The notes under the pieces: generated by a model
What the model saw: the letters and a program-made list of their open reading frames with translations, nothing else
Told to the model about the DNA's origin: nothing
The model's database searches: none
Part shown: positions 1-7,334 of the stretch, in pieces
Layout: each line of letters begins with the position of its first letter
How positions within the stretch are numbered: the first letter of the stretch is position 1
Made by a program: the position numbers and the translations under genes
Source of the DNA: JBGOTP01 sp041476545
Lineage (GTDB): Bacteria; Acidobacteriota; Vicinamibacteria; Vicinamibacterales; CAVVIG01
NCBI GenBank assembly: GCA_041476545.1
Contig: JBGOTP010000010.1
Span: 1 to 30,569 of the forward strand
DNA length: 30,569 nucleotides
Direction of reading: 5' to 3'

Positions 1-368
1 CCACGGTCGGTCGACCCGCCTGCGCCACCGCGACCGCCACCCCCGCCGAGCAGGACGACCTTGTCGCCGCGAATCTCGGTCGTGTAGCGCTTGTTGCCGT
101 CCTTGTCGTCCCACTGGCGCGTCTGCAGGCGGCCCTCGACGTAAATCTGCTTGCCCTTCGTGAGGTACTCGGTGAGCGATTCGGCGGATTTCCCCCACAG
201 TACGACGCGATGCCACTCGGTCTTTTCCTGCTTCTGACCGGCCTTGTCGTTCCACACGTCGGTCGTCGCCATGTTGATGGTGGCGACGGCCGCGCCACCG
301 GGCGTATAGCGCAATTCGGCATCCCGTCCGAGGTTGCCGACCAGAATCACCTTGTTTACGCTTCCCAT
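1..368 (-). CDS. ssb: Single-stranded DNA-binding protein, C-terminus outside window
   Basis: SSB coats single-stranded DNA in replication, recombination and repair. The visible 122 residues start MGSVNKVILVGNLGRDAELR, a typical SSB opening, and continue through the OB fold with the WHRVVLWGK and YVEGRLQTRQW strands. A glycine-rich stretch follows, which marks the start of the flexible tail. The acidic C-terminal tip that binds partner proteins would lie to the left of position 1. The ATG lies 24 bp after the cpoB stop on the same strand, so ssb may be co-transcribed with the Tol-Pal operon, although it has no direct role there. The family call is secure. Only the tail is unknown. Confidence 0.95.
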   Translation of the reverse strand, partial: MGSVNKVILVGNLGRDAELRYTPGGAAVATINMATTDVWNDKAGQKQEKTEWHRVVLWGKSAESLTEYLTKGKQIYVEGRLQTRQWDDKDGNKRYTTEIRGDKVVLLGGGGGRGGAGGSTDR

Positions 369-391
369 AGTGTTCGCATTCTACATCGTCG

Positions 392-1273
392 TCAGGGCTT
401 CGTGACTTGCGGCAGCTGTGTCGCCGCCAGACTGGCTTCACCGCTGTTGGGGAAATTCTTCACCACGTAGTCAAACGCCTCCTTCGCCTCGTCTTTTCGG
501 TTCAGGTCGCGCAGCGCGAGCCCTTTCTTGTAGTACGCCTGCGGGATGGCGTTGCCTCCCGGATAGTTCCGGATCGCGAGGTCGCACGCCTCGACGGCCT
601 TGTCGTACTGCTTGTCGTTCAGGAATGAGCTGCAAATGTAGACCTGCGCGTCGTCCGCAAAGTCGGATTTGGGAACGGTTCTGAGGTACGCATTGAACCC
701 AGCGATTGCCAGTGAATACTGGCCGTTGGCGAAGTCGAGGCGTGCAAGGTCCAGTAGTTTCTGGGGTGATTCACCAGCGGACGCGGCGGCAGACGCCGGG
801 GCGCCTGGTATCGTGACGCTATCTGGAGTTCCGAAGTCCGGGTCGATCGCAGCCCGAAACGCGCCGAGCTGAGTGACGAGTTGACGGAGCGCCGTCATTT
901 CCTGCGCCAGCGACCCGACGCGGACGTTGCTATCGTCCACCTTTTCGCGCAGGAAACCCACATCCCGGGTGATGGCATCGATGGTCAGCTTCTGATTGGC
1001 GAACGCCTTGTTCGTGCTACTGGCCTGCTCGTCGAATTTGGCATCGATGCGCCCAGTGCCAGCGTTGATGGTTTTGACGGCGGCATCGAGCGCATCGCTC
1101 ATGGCCTTGCCGAGAGAGGCGATGAGATTCTGCAGCTGCTGCTGCTGTTCCTGCAGCATACGGATGTCGGCCATCATCTGTCTGGTCTCCTTGTCGGAGG
1201 CCGCCGCAGGAGCGTCGAGCCCCATGGCACAAACGAGCAGTAACCCGATGGCGGATATCTTGTGCTTCAACAT
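392..1273 (-). CDS. cpoB: Cell division coordinator CpoB / YbgF-like periplasmic TPR protein
   Basis: The 293-residue product starts MLKHKISAIGLLLVCAMG, a signal peptide probably cleaved after an Ala-rich site near residue 25. A Gln-rich coiled coil follows (about residues 30-75; YbgF trimerises through such a segment), then more helical sequence, an Ala/Ser linker, and three C-terminal TPR repeats (about 165-285, e.g. LDLARLDFANGQYSLAIAGF). In Proteobacteria CpoB links Tol-Pal constriction to peptidoglycan synthesis, and its position as the last gene after pal fits this. The open frame runs on upstream over pal, but the signal peptide fixes this start. The gap to the pal stop is 23 bp. Confidence 0.9.
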   Translation of the reverse strand: MLKHKISAIGLLLVCAMGLDAPAAASDKETRQMMADIRMLQEQQQQLQNLIASLGKAMSDALDAAVKTINAGTGRIDAKFDEQASSTNKAFANQKLTIDAITRDVGFLREKVDDSNVRVGSLAQEMTALRQLVTQLGAFRAAIDPDFGTPDSVTIPGAPASAAASAGESPQKLLDLARLDFANGQYSLAIAGFNAYLRTVPKSDFADDAQVYICSSFLNDKQYDKAVEACDLAIRNYPGGNAIPQAYYKKGLALRDLNRKDEAKEAFDYVVKNFPNSGEASLAATQLPQVTKP

Positions 1274-1296
1274 GGCAGTCACTTCTCTTGACAGCG

Positions 1297-1935
1297 CTAC
1301 TTGGCTGTAATCACGAAATGGGCGCGCCGGTTCTTGGCGAGCGCCGCCGCATCGTGCCCGGGGTCGAACGGAAATTCCTTGCCGTAGCTGACCGTGCGCA
1401 GACGCTCCGCGGGGACGCCCAGCGAGATGAGGTACGCGCGCGCGGCGACGGCACGCCGTTCGCCCAATGCCAGATTGTACTCGGCGGTCCCCCGTTCGTC
1501 GCAGTGGCCTTCGATCGTGACGACCCATGTGGCGTTGCGCCTCAAGACAGCTCCAGTCTCGTCGAGGGCTGCCTGGGCCTCTCGGGACAGGTCGCTGCTG
1601 TCGTACTCGAAGAACACGGGCTTGAGGGGGGAACTGCGGTTGAGATCGTCGAGCGACGCCGAGGTGATCCCCGCGTCCCGCACCGGCTCGGGCGGCACCG
1701 GCAGCGGCTCGGCGACCGGTAGTGGTTCGGCGACCGGCCGCGGCGGGGCAGGAGGACGCGCGGGCGCCGGCGTGGGCGTTACGGCCGCGACGGGCGCCGG
1801 CGTGGCCACCGGGGGAGGCGTCGGACGCAGGACGGGTTGCTCCTTGGCGCGGCACGCACCTCCAGTGAGCATGCCCAATGTCATTGCCGCGACCGCGAGC
1901 ACTGCGACGGCTTTGGAAACCGCGAATCGAATCAT
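1297..1935 (-). CDS. pal: Peptidoglycan-associated lipoprotein Pal
   Basis: This outer-membrane lipoprotein binds peptidoglycan and TolB. The chosen ATG has a good ribosome site (GGGAG, about 5 nt upstream) and gives 212 residues: a hydrophobic signal sequence ending LTGGAC (lipobox, Cys near 28), a long Pro/Ala/Val-rich linker (about 35-85), then an OmpA-like domain. That domain contains VFFEYDSSDL, the peptidoglycan-binding segment IEGHCDERGTAEYNLALGER, and a GxPAERLRTVSYGKEFP end. The linker is longer than in E. coli Pal (173 residues in total). Pal lies between tolB and cpoB in the usual order. An upstream start 39 nt earlier is possible but would put extra residues before the signal peptide. 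Confidence 0.95.
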   Translation of the reverse strand: MIRFAVSKAVAVLAVAAMTLGMLTGGACRAKEQPVLRPTPPPVATPAPVAAVTPTPAPARPPAPPRPVAEPLPVAEPLPVPPEPVRDAGITSASLDDLNRSSPLKPVFFEYDSSDLSREAQAALDETGAVLRRNATWVVTIEGHCDERGTAEYNLALGERRAVAARAYLISLGVPAERLRTVSYGKEFPFDPGHDAAALAKNRRAHFVITAK

Positions 1936-1947
1936 GTCCGCTCCCTG

Positions 1948-1965
1948 GTCCGGTTCAACCCGGAC
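1948..1965. repeat. Intercistronic hairpin between tolB and pal
   Basis: A GTCCGG/CCGGAC inverted repeat with a 6-nt loop fills the middle of the 47-bp gap between the tolB stop and the pal start. It lacks a T-tract, so it is not a classical terminator. It could protect mRNA ends or tune pal expression relative to tolB. It resembles the GTCCGG-type palindrome upstream of metK, so it may be a decayed repetitive element. Confidence 0.5.
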
Positions 1966-1982
1966 ACTGCACAACGAACCCT

Positions 1983-3419
1983 TCAGTCCCGCGGTCCCTG
2001 GGACCAGTTCGCCTGGCGATTGTTGCTTCCCTTCGTGATCTGTCGCAGATCCTTACCGTCGCTACCGACAGTGAAGATCTGTTCCTTGCCCGCGCGCGTG
2101 GAGGTGAAGGCCAGGTGTCTGCCGTTTGGGGCAAATGCCGGGCTCTCGTTACTGCCCTTGCCGTCCGTCAGTTGGCGGATTCTCCCGGTAGCGACCTCGA
2201 GAATCTTGATGTCCTGGCCGGGGCCTGTCCCTGCTGAGTAGGCGATCTCGTTGAACGGGGCGGGCGACCAGGTCGCCCGATCCGCCCCCTGGCCCTCGTG
2301 CGTCAACTGGCGCTGATTCAGGCCGTCGGCGCTCATCAGCCAGACCTGCGATCCGCCCGTCCGGTCGGACGTGAAGGCGATCTCCGTTCCTCCCGGGGAC
2401 CAGGTCGGCGTGAGGTCCGAGAATCTGTCGTTCGTGAGGCGCTGCACGTTCGATCCGTCGCTGTTCATGATGTAGATCTGGTGCGTGCCGCTGCGGGTCG
2501 AACTGAAGGCGATCCGCGTGCCGTCGGGTGACCACACCGGCAGGACGTTTTCGCCCGCGTTCTTCGTCAACTGCAGGGGCGGCAACCCTTCAAAGATTCG
2601 CGACCTGTAGATGTCGGCCGGACCGCCCCGGTAGGATGTGTACACGATGGCCCGGCCGTCGGGGGACCACGTCGAGTGGATATTGAGCGATCGGCCGGTC
2701 GTCACCTGCGTGACATTCTCACCGTCGTAGTCCGCGTAGAAGATGTTCTTGGCCCCTCGGTTCTCGATGGTATCGATCATCCGTTCACCCGTGCGGTCCG
2801 AGTTGAACGTCAGCTTCGTGCGCGCGACGCCGCGCAATACCAGCTGCTGCATGTGAAGTTCATCGGAGATCCTGTGCGCGAACAGCCGTTTGCTCGTGAC
2901 CACCCCGTCGTACTGCCTGCCAAAGGCGGACTGGCGAGTCCGCGCGTTGAAGAGGCGGACTTCGATGTGCACACATCCCTGTCCGCGCCCAGAGCACGCG
3001 GGGTCGTCAGGCTTCTCGACTTTCTGCGCGGTGCCGATGAGGATGCCGTCGACGTTGAGCTCCCGCCAGCGGTCGAAGGGCACGTCGAACATGGATTTTG
3101 CCGCCGGCACTGTTGCGACGATGTCACCGGGGATGAGTGGGAACTCGCGCTCGAATTCCAAATCGGATCGGAGGACGTTGCTGATCGTCCTGGCCGCATC
3201 CACGGTTTCGGCGTCGTTCGACAGCGCGATGAAGTCCGGCACGGCGAGCCGGGGCGCGCTCCCCGGTTGATCGCCGCTGATCACGATCTGGATTTCGTTC
3301 TGCTGCGATGGTGCCGACGGCGGCAGCTGCTGGCGTGCGCCTGGCGTCGCTATCAGCGTCGCAGCTGACACGAACACCGCGCCGCATCGGAGTCCCGCCG
3401 CAGAAGATATGCGCATCAT
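1983..3419 (-). CDS. tolB: Tol-Pal system beta-propeller protein TolB
   Basis: TolB is the periplasmic partner of Pal and TolA. The 478-residue protein has an N-terminal signal sequence (roughly residues 1-30, ending near TLIATPGARQ), the alpha/beta TolB N-domain (about 45-215, e.g. RLAVPDFIAL), then a six-bladed propeller. The propeller repeats read TWSPDGRAIVYTSYR, VWSPDGTRIAFSSTR, TWSPGGTEIAFTSDR and AFAPNGRHLAFTSTR. The first ATG overlaps the stop of the upstream TolA-like gene as ATGA, indicating translational coupling. A second ATG follows directly. The length is somewhat greater than E. coli TolB (430 residues) because of a longer N-terminus. Confidence 0.95.
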   Translation of the reverse strand: MMRISSAAGLRCGAVFVSAATLIATPGARQQLPPSAPSQQNEIQIVISGDQPGSAPRLAVPDFIALSNDAETVDAARTISNVLRSDLEFEREFPLIPGDIVATVPAAKSMFDVPFDRWRELNVDGILIGTAQKVEKPDDPACSGRGQGCVHIEVRLFNARTRQSAFGRQYDGVVTSKRLFAHRISDELHMQQLVLRGVARTKLTFNSDRTGERMIDTIENRGAKNIFYADYDGENVTQVTTGRSLNIHSTWSPDGRAIVYTSYRGGPADIYRSRIFEGLPPLQLTKNAGENVLPVWSPDGTRIAFSSTRSGTHQIYIMNSDGSNVQRLTNDRFSDLTPTWSPGGTEIAFTSDRTGGSQVWLMSADGLNQRQLTHEGQGADRATWSPAPFNEIAYSAGTGPGQDIKILEVATGRIRQLTDGKGSNESPAFAPNGRHLAFTSTRAGKEQIFTVGSDGKDLRQITKGSNNRQANWSQGPRD

Positions 3420-4207
3420 CTTGCTTTGTATTGGAAGGTGAGGTGAACCGGGAGCGTGGGGCTGGGAAACTCCGCTGGCAGCATCGGAAGCTGGCGCGTG
3501 CCCTCCATCGCTCGTAGTGCGGCAATGTCGAGTGTGGGATATCCGCTTGATCTTTCCACGGTCGTATCGGCAATCATTCCGTCTCTACGAATCGTGAACT
3601 TAATCACGACCTCGCTAGCCGTTTCGGCCCTCGGATCCCAGTTCTGGCGGATCCGCTGGATCATGGTTTCGAGGTAACCCGGGCAACAGAACGTGACATC
3701 TAGCTTCACGCCGCTTGTCCCGAGACCACCGCTTGTCGAGAGTCCGAATCCCTGTCCTCGAACGTTCGTTTCCACCGGCGTACTGCCGGCGACGGTCTCT
3801 GCGCCTTGCGTCGGTATCTTCCCTCGCGCGTCGTCCGGCGCCTGCTTCACTGCCGGCGTTGGCGCGGTCTTCGCCGTCGTTTTCCCCGGCAAGGGAACGG
3901 TCATCTCCGGCGCCTTTGCGGCTGGCGGTGTGACCGGCGCTGGGTGCTTTGGATCGGACGGTGTTACCGTCTGGATCGGGCGCCCACCCATCGGGTTGAC
4001 GCCGCCCGTCTGCACCCCAGGCTCGCCCCCGCCGAGCGTGATGGTCATCACCGCGCGGGGATGCACCTCGCGACGCGACAGCCACTGGCTGGAACCCAAG
4101 ATCACCACGGCGGCGATCCCGGCATGGAACAGCACCGAGATGGTGGCCATGCGCTGAAGCCCGGGAGCCTCTCGCATCCGATCGCGGAGCACATCGGTCA
4201 CGTCCAT
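3416..4207 (-). CDS. tolA: TolA-like energy-transducing protein with TonB C-terminal domain
   Basis: The 263-residue protein has a cytoplasmic stretch, one membrane helix (about 19-40, MATISVLFHAGIAAVVILGS), a Pro/Thr/Ala-rich periplasmic linker (about 60-165), and a TonB/TolA-type C-terminal domain (about 175-263). The C-terminal domain includes YLETMIQRIRQNWDPR and VERSSGYPTLDIAALRAM. In the Tol system this protein carries inner-membrane force from TolQR to TolB-Pal. The linker is proline-rich rather than the long Ala/Lys helix of E. coli TolA, so annotation tools may call it TonB. Its position between tolR and tolB, with a 4-bp overlap into tolB, supports the Tol role. The tolR stop lies 39 bp upstream. 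Confidence 0.88.
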   Translation of the reverse strand: MDVTDVLRDRMREAPGLQRMATISVLFHAGIAAVVILGSSQWLSRREVHPRAVMTITLGGGEPGVQTGGVNPMGGRPIQTVTPSDPKHPAPVTPPAAKAPEMTVPLPGKTTAKTAPTPAVKQAPDDARGKIPTQGAETVAGSTPVETNVRGQGFGLSTSGGLGTSGVKLDVTFCCPGYLETMIQRIRQNWDPRAETASEVVIKFTIRRDGMIADTTVERSSGYPTLDIAALRAMEGTRQLPMLPAEFPSPTLPVHLTFQYKAR

Positions 4208-4246
4208 TCAGTGCGCACCTGCATCCTTCGACCTTATCACCCCTTC

Positions 4247-4705
4247 CTACTCATCGGGCGGTGTCGAGACGAGGCTCATCACGGTGACGCCGGCGGCCTT
4301 CAGCCGATCGATCACTTGCATCAACTCCTGCAGTTGCACGCCGCGGTCTCCTCTGAGGAGGACTTCCTTTCTGAGGCGTCCTTCCATCTTCTGGCGGACG
4401 CGCTCCTGAAACACGTCGGCCTTGAGCGGCTCTTTTTCAAGGAACAGAATGTGGTTCTGCCGGAAGGCAATTGGGACGGTGACGTTCACGCGGTCGCCTT
4501 CGACCGGGCTGGCTCGACGCGAGACGGGCAGCCGGACATCAGTCGCTTGCTGAATCATCGGCGCCGTGACCATGAAGATGATGAGCAGGACGAGCATGAC
4601 GTCCACGAGGGGCACGACATTGATTTCGGAGAGGGTGGTCGACACCCGTCTTCCGCGCCCGAGACGACTGGCCCCGCCGGCGGTCGCAGCTTGAACTTTG
4701 GGCAT
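4247..4705 (-). CDS. tolR: TolR / ExbD-family proton-channel subunit
   Basis: The 152-residue single-pass inner-membrane protein has a short cytoplasmic N-terminus, then SEINVVPLVDVMLVLLIIFM. This segment carries the conserved transmembrane aspartate (Asp35) that takes part in proton flow through the TolQ-TolR motor. A periplasmic ExbD/TolR domain follows (about 60-150), ending with LLRGDRGVQLQELMQVIDRL and a GVTVMSLVS strand. The start ATG overlaps the tolQ stop by 1 bp. The neighbours distinguish it from a generic ExbD: all the other Tol-Pal genes follow in order. Confidence 0.93.
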   Translation of the reverse strand: MPKVQAATAGGASRLGRGRRVSTTLSEINVVPLVDVMLVLLIIFMVTAPMIQQATDVRLPVSRRASPVEGDRVNVTVPIAFRQNHILFLEKEPLKADVFQERVRQKMEGRLRKEVLLRGDRGVQLQELMQVIDRLKAAGVTVMSLVSTPPDE

Positions 4706-5484
4706 TACGTGAAGTTTCTTTCAGCGATGTTCAAAAACTCCATGGCAAAGTCGTCCATTTGCGAGGCGAAGTCCTTTACGCGCTGTGTCAGATGGTTGTA
4801 GAACCCCACAGCGGGAATGGCGGCGAGCAGTCCCGCAGCGGTCGTGACCAGTGCCTCGGCAATCCCGGGGGCGACCACGCCGAGACTGGTGGAACCGCTT
4901 GCGCCAATTTGTCCGAACGTAATCAGAATCCCGACGACAGTGCCGAGCAAACCGATAAAAGGCGTGATGCTCGCCGTCGTGGCCAGGAGAGGGAGGCGAT
5001 GCTCCAGCTTGTTCACCTCGACCACTGACGCCCGCAGCAAGGCCCGATCGACCGCGGGCAGACTCTTGAGGGTTGGACGTGGAGCGACGGCTTTTGGATT
5101 GTCCGCGCCCTCAGACTCCATGGAGGGCGTGGTGTTCTGGCGGAGCTGAGCCGTGAGTTCCGTGTAGCCCGCCTGAAACAACCCCACGAGTGGGCTCTCC
5201 TCGAGCGAACGGCAGACGGCCTGCACTTCAGAGAATTTGCTGCTGCGGCGGAACACATCCAGGAAGAGGGCGGACTGGCCCTCTGACCGCCGGAACGTCC
5301 ACCACTTGTAGAGGAAGACGCTCCAGGAGGCGATCGAGAACAGGGCCAGGATGATGAGAACGCCCTTGCCCGCCCATGTGGATTTGGCCAGGGCCTCAAC
5401 GATGGAAAACGCGGAGGTGTTGGGCACGGTCCCGCCTTCTCCCTGAAGCATCAGGGCGAGGAGCGAGCTTCCAGGCGTGTGCAA
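4705..5484 (-). CDS. tolQ: TolQ / ExbB-family proton-channel subunit, TTG start
   Basis: This is the motor subunit of the Tol system. The 259-residue protein has three membrane helices (about 38-60, 170-195 and 205-230). It has the family signature TPFIGLLGTVVGILITFGQI, with threonines lining the proton path, and IAEALVTTAAGLLAAIPAV. A larger cytoplasmic loop with a low-complexity insertion (about 117-140) separates helices 1 and 2. I chose the TTG at 5484 because a full GGAGGT ribosome site lies 6 nt upstream. An internal ATG 11 codons later has no such site. It is the first gene of the operon. Confidence 0.92.
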   Translation of the reverse strand: MHTPGSSLLALMLQGEGGTVPNTSAFSIVEALAKSTWAGKGVLIILALFSIASWSVFLYKWWTFRRSEGQSALFLDVFRRSSKFSEVQAVCRSLEESPLVGLFQAGYTELTAQLRQNTTPSMESEGADNPKAVAPRPTLKSLPAVDRALLRASVVEVNKLEHRLPLLATTASITPFIGLLGTVVGILITFGQIGASGSTSLGVVAPGIAEALVTTAAGLLAAIPAVGFYNHLTQRVKDFASQMDDFAMEFLNIAERNFT

Positions 5485-5581
5485 ACGACGACCTCCGGGA
5501 CTATTCTGCTTTGCGCCGCTGGGACAGCGCCACCCAGGATTGGCCCCGAGTGAACGGGAGCCGGAATCTAGGATGGGCGGA

Positions 5582-5611
5582 ACTCTATCAGTTTGTGCAA
5601 ACGGCTGTCAA
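5582..5611 (-). promoter_or_regulatory. Sigma-70-like promoter of the tol-pal operon
   Basis: On the minus strand a perfect TTGACA (5611-5606) is followed after 18 nt by TAGAGT (5587-5582, 4 of 6 matches to TATAAT). Transcription would begin near 5575 and give a leader of about 90 nt before the TTG start of tolQ. The spacer contains the palindrome at 5591-5602. Confidence 0.6.
5591..5602. promoter_or_regulatory. Palindromic operator candidate shared by tolQ and recN
   Basis: GTTTGTGCAAAC has perfect 5-bp arms (GTTTG/CAAAC) around a 2-bp centre. It lies inside the -35/-10 spacer of the tolQ promoter and just upstream of the recN -10. A bound protein would block tolQ and probably affect recN. 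Because recN is a classical SOS gene, LexA is a candidate binder, but the sequence matches no LexA box I can name for this phylum. Confidence 0.4.
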
Positions 5612-5616
5612 CCCTA

Positions 5617-5625
5617 TGGTATGAT
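5617..5625 (+). promoter_or_regulatory. Extended -10 promoter element for recN
   Basis: TGGTATGAT contains an extended -10 (TG, one base, then TATGAT, 5 of 6 matches to TATAAT). It ends 21 bp before the recN ATG, so the leader would be about 15 nt. No good -35 is seen at the right distance, which is common for extended -10 promoters. Confidence 0.45.
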
Positions 5626-5646
5626 TGAACTTCTCGCCTTTTCCAG

Positions 5647-7332
5647 ATGCTTCGCTTCCTCAGCATCAAGCGCCTCGCGGTCATCGACGCCGTGGAGGTC
5701 GAATTCGATCGCGGGCTGAACGTACTCACCGGTGAGACCGGGGCCGGTAAATCCATCCTCGTCGAAGCGGTCGGTCTGCTGCTCGGCGGCCGCGCCTCGG
5801 CCGATCTGGTCCGCACCGGGGAGGACACGGCCACCATCGAAGCGATCTTCGAGAGCGGGGGAGAGGACATTCACGTCCGCCGCGAGATTACCGCGCAAGG
5901 TCGAAGCCGGGCCTTCATCAATGGCGCGCTTGCAACGGCGGGAGCGCTCAAGGACCTCTCCGCTCGACTGATCGAATTGCACGGTCAACACGAGCATCAC
6001 ACGCTGCTCGATCCGGCCACCCACCTGGCCGTCCTCGATACGTTCGGCGAACTGGACTCGCTTGCCGGTCCGACGGCGACGGCGTTCGACGCCATGCGCG
6101 CGTCGGCCGACGAATTGAGACGCGTGCGGAACGCGGTGGCCGATCGCGGCGCCCGCGCGGAGCTGGTTTCGTTTCAGCTCGGCGAACTGGACAGGGCCGC
6201 GGTGAAGCCCGGGGAAGACGAGGCGCTCGCCGCAACCCGACACGTGCTGGCGAGCGCCGAACGGGTTGAGCGTCTGTGTGCGGAGAGCTACGCATCCCTC
6301 TACGAAAACGACGGAGCGATTTTGGCGGCGCTCGTGGGCGTCTGGCGGCGCGTGGCCGACCTCGCCGCGCTCGATCCGGCGTTTCAGTCGTACCTGGACG
6401 CACGTGACGGGATCAAGTCGCAACTCGAGGATCTGGCGTTGTTCCTGAGGCGGTATGGCGACGGCATCGACGCATCGCCCGCGCGCCTGCACGAAGTGGA
6501 GGAACGGTTGGCGCTGCTCGATCGGTTGAAGCGAAAGTACGGTCCCGCGTTGGCTGACGTGGTTGCGAAGCGGGACGCGCTTGGTCGGGAACTGTCGGAT
6601 CTCGAACAGGGCGACGTGCGGGTGTCGGAGCTGGAGCGGCAGCAGGCGGCGTTGCGTGAGGCGTATCTCGGCGCGGCGAGGACGCTCGGCGCGGCCCGAC
6701 GCCGCGTCGCGGGGGAATTCGCGCGCAAGCTCGAGATCCTGCTGGGAGAACTCGCGATGGAGCGCACGCGGTTCGACGTCGTGTTTGCCCCCGCGCCGGA
6801 AGAGGAAGCCTGGACGGCGCAGGGCATCGATCAGGTGGAGTTCTATGTGTCGCCGAATCCCGGAGAAGCGATCCGCCCACTGGCCCGCATCGTGTCTGGA
6901 GGTGAGCTGTCCCGCATCATGCTGGCGATTAAGACGCTGACGGCGACGTCTCGGCATGATTTCCATGAAGGCGGCGAACGGCAGCCTGGCGGCGGCCTGC
7001 CGGGTCTCATCTTCGACGAAGTGGATGCCGGCATCGGTGGGCGGGTGGCTGATGTGGTCGGGCGCAAGCTCCAGGCGCTCGGCTCGTCCTTTCAAGTGCT
7101 CTGTATCACGCACCTTTCCCAGATTGCCGCATACGCCGATACGCATTTTCGGATAGAAAAGCGCGTGGACCATGGCCGGACCCTGACCTCGGTCGAGCGA
7201 CTGAAAGAGAGCGCCCGGGTTGAAGAGTTGGGTCGTATGCTTGGTGGGGCGGCGGTGACCGAGGCTGTTCGGGCATCCGCCCGCGAAATGCTTGCCCTAG
7301 CGAAAGCGAAAGGCGAAAGGCGAAAGGTATAG
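5647..7332 (+). CDS. recN: DNA repair protein RecN
   Basis: RecN is an SMC-like ATPase that organises double-strand-break repair. The 561-residue protein has an N-terminal nucleotide-binding half with Walker A GETGAGKS (residues 29-36). A long coiled-coil region spans about 150-370. The C-terminal half has the ABC signature VSGGELSRIMLAIKTL (about 418-433), Walker B with D-loop GLIFDEVDAGIGGRVADVVG (about 455-474), and a CITHLSQIAAYADTHF switch segment. The length matches the family (about 550). The C-terminus AKAKGERRKV is encoded by a short heptamer repeat. The miaB TTG start lies 2 bp beyond the stop. It is divergent from tolQ, with a shared palindrome between them. Confidence 0.97.
   Translation: MLRFLSIKRLAVIDAVEVEFDRGLNVLTGETGAGKSILVEAVGLLLGGRASADLVRTGEDTATIEAIFESGGEDIHVRREITAQGRSRAFINGALATAGALKDLSARLIELHGQHEHHTLLDPATHLAVLDTFGELDSLAGPTATAFDAMRASADELRRVRNAVADRGARAELVSFQLGELDRAAVKPGEDEALAATRHVLASAERVERLCAESYASLYENDGAILAALVGVWRRVADLAALDPAFQSYLDARDGIKSQLEDLALFLRRYGDGIDASPARLHEVEERLALLDRLKRKYGPALADVVAKRDALGRELSDLEQGDVRVSELERQQAALREAYLGAARTLGAARRRVAGEFARKLEILLGELAMERTRFDVVFAPAPEEEAWTAQGIDQVEFYVSPNPGEAIRPLARIVSGGELSRIMLAIKTLTATSRHDFHEGGERQPGGGLPGLIFDEVDAGIGGRVADVVGRKLQALGSSFQVLCITHLSQIAAYADTHFRIEKRVDHGRTLTSVERLKESARVEELGRMLGGAAVTEAVRASAREMLALAKAKGERRKV
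7300..7327 (+). repeat. Heptamer tandem repeat at the recN end
   Basis: About four copies of a GCGAAAG unit (the first one base short) encode the last residues of RecN and supply the purine-rich stretch in front of the miaB TTG start. Gain or loss of a 7-bp unit would shift the recN reading frame and alter the spacing to miaB. Confidence 0.6.
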
Positions 7333-7334
7333 AT

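Noticed and set aside
1274..1855. Upstream extension of the cpoB reading frame over pal
   Set aside because: It overlaps the well-supported pal gene, and the signal peptide at MLKHKI fixes the cpoB start.
5614..7173. A 519-codon open frame on the minus strand opposite recN
   Set aside because: It is an antisense shadow of recN in G+C-rich sequence. It has an Arg/Gln/His-rich composition and no recognisable domain, while recN has all family motifs.
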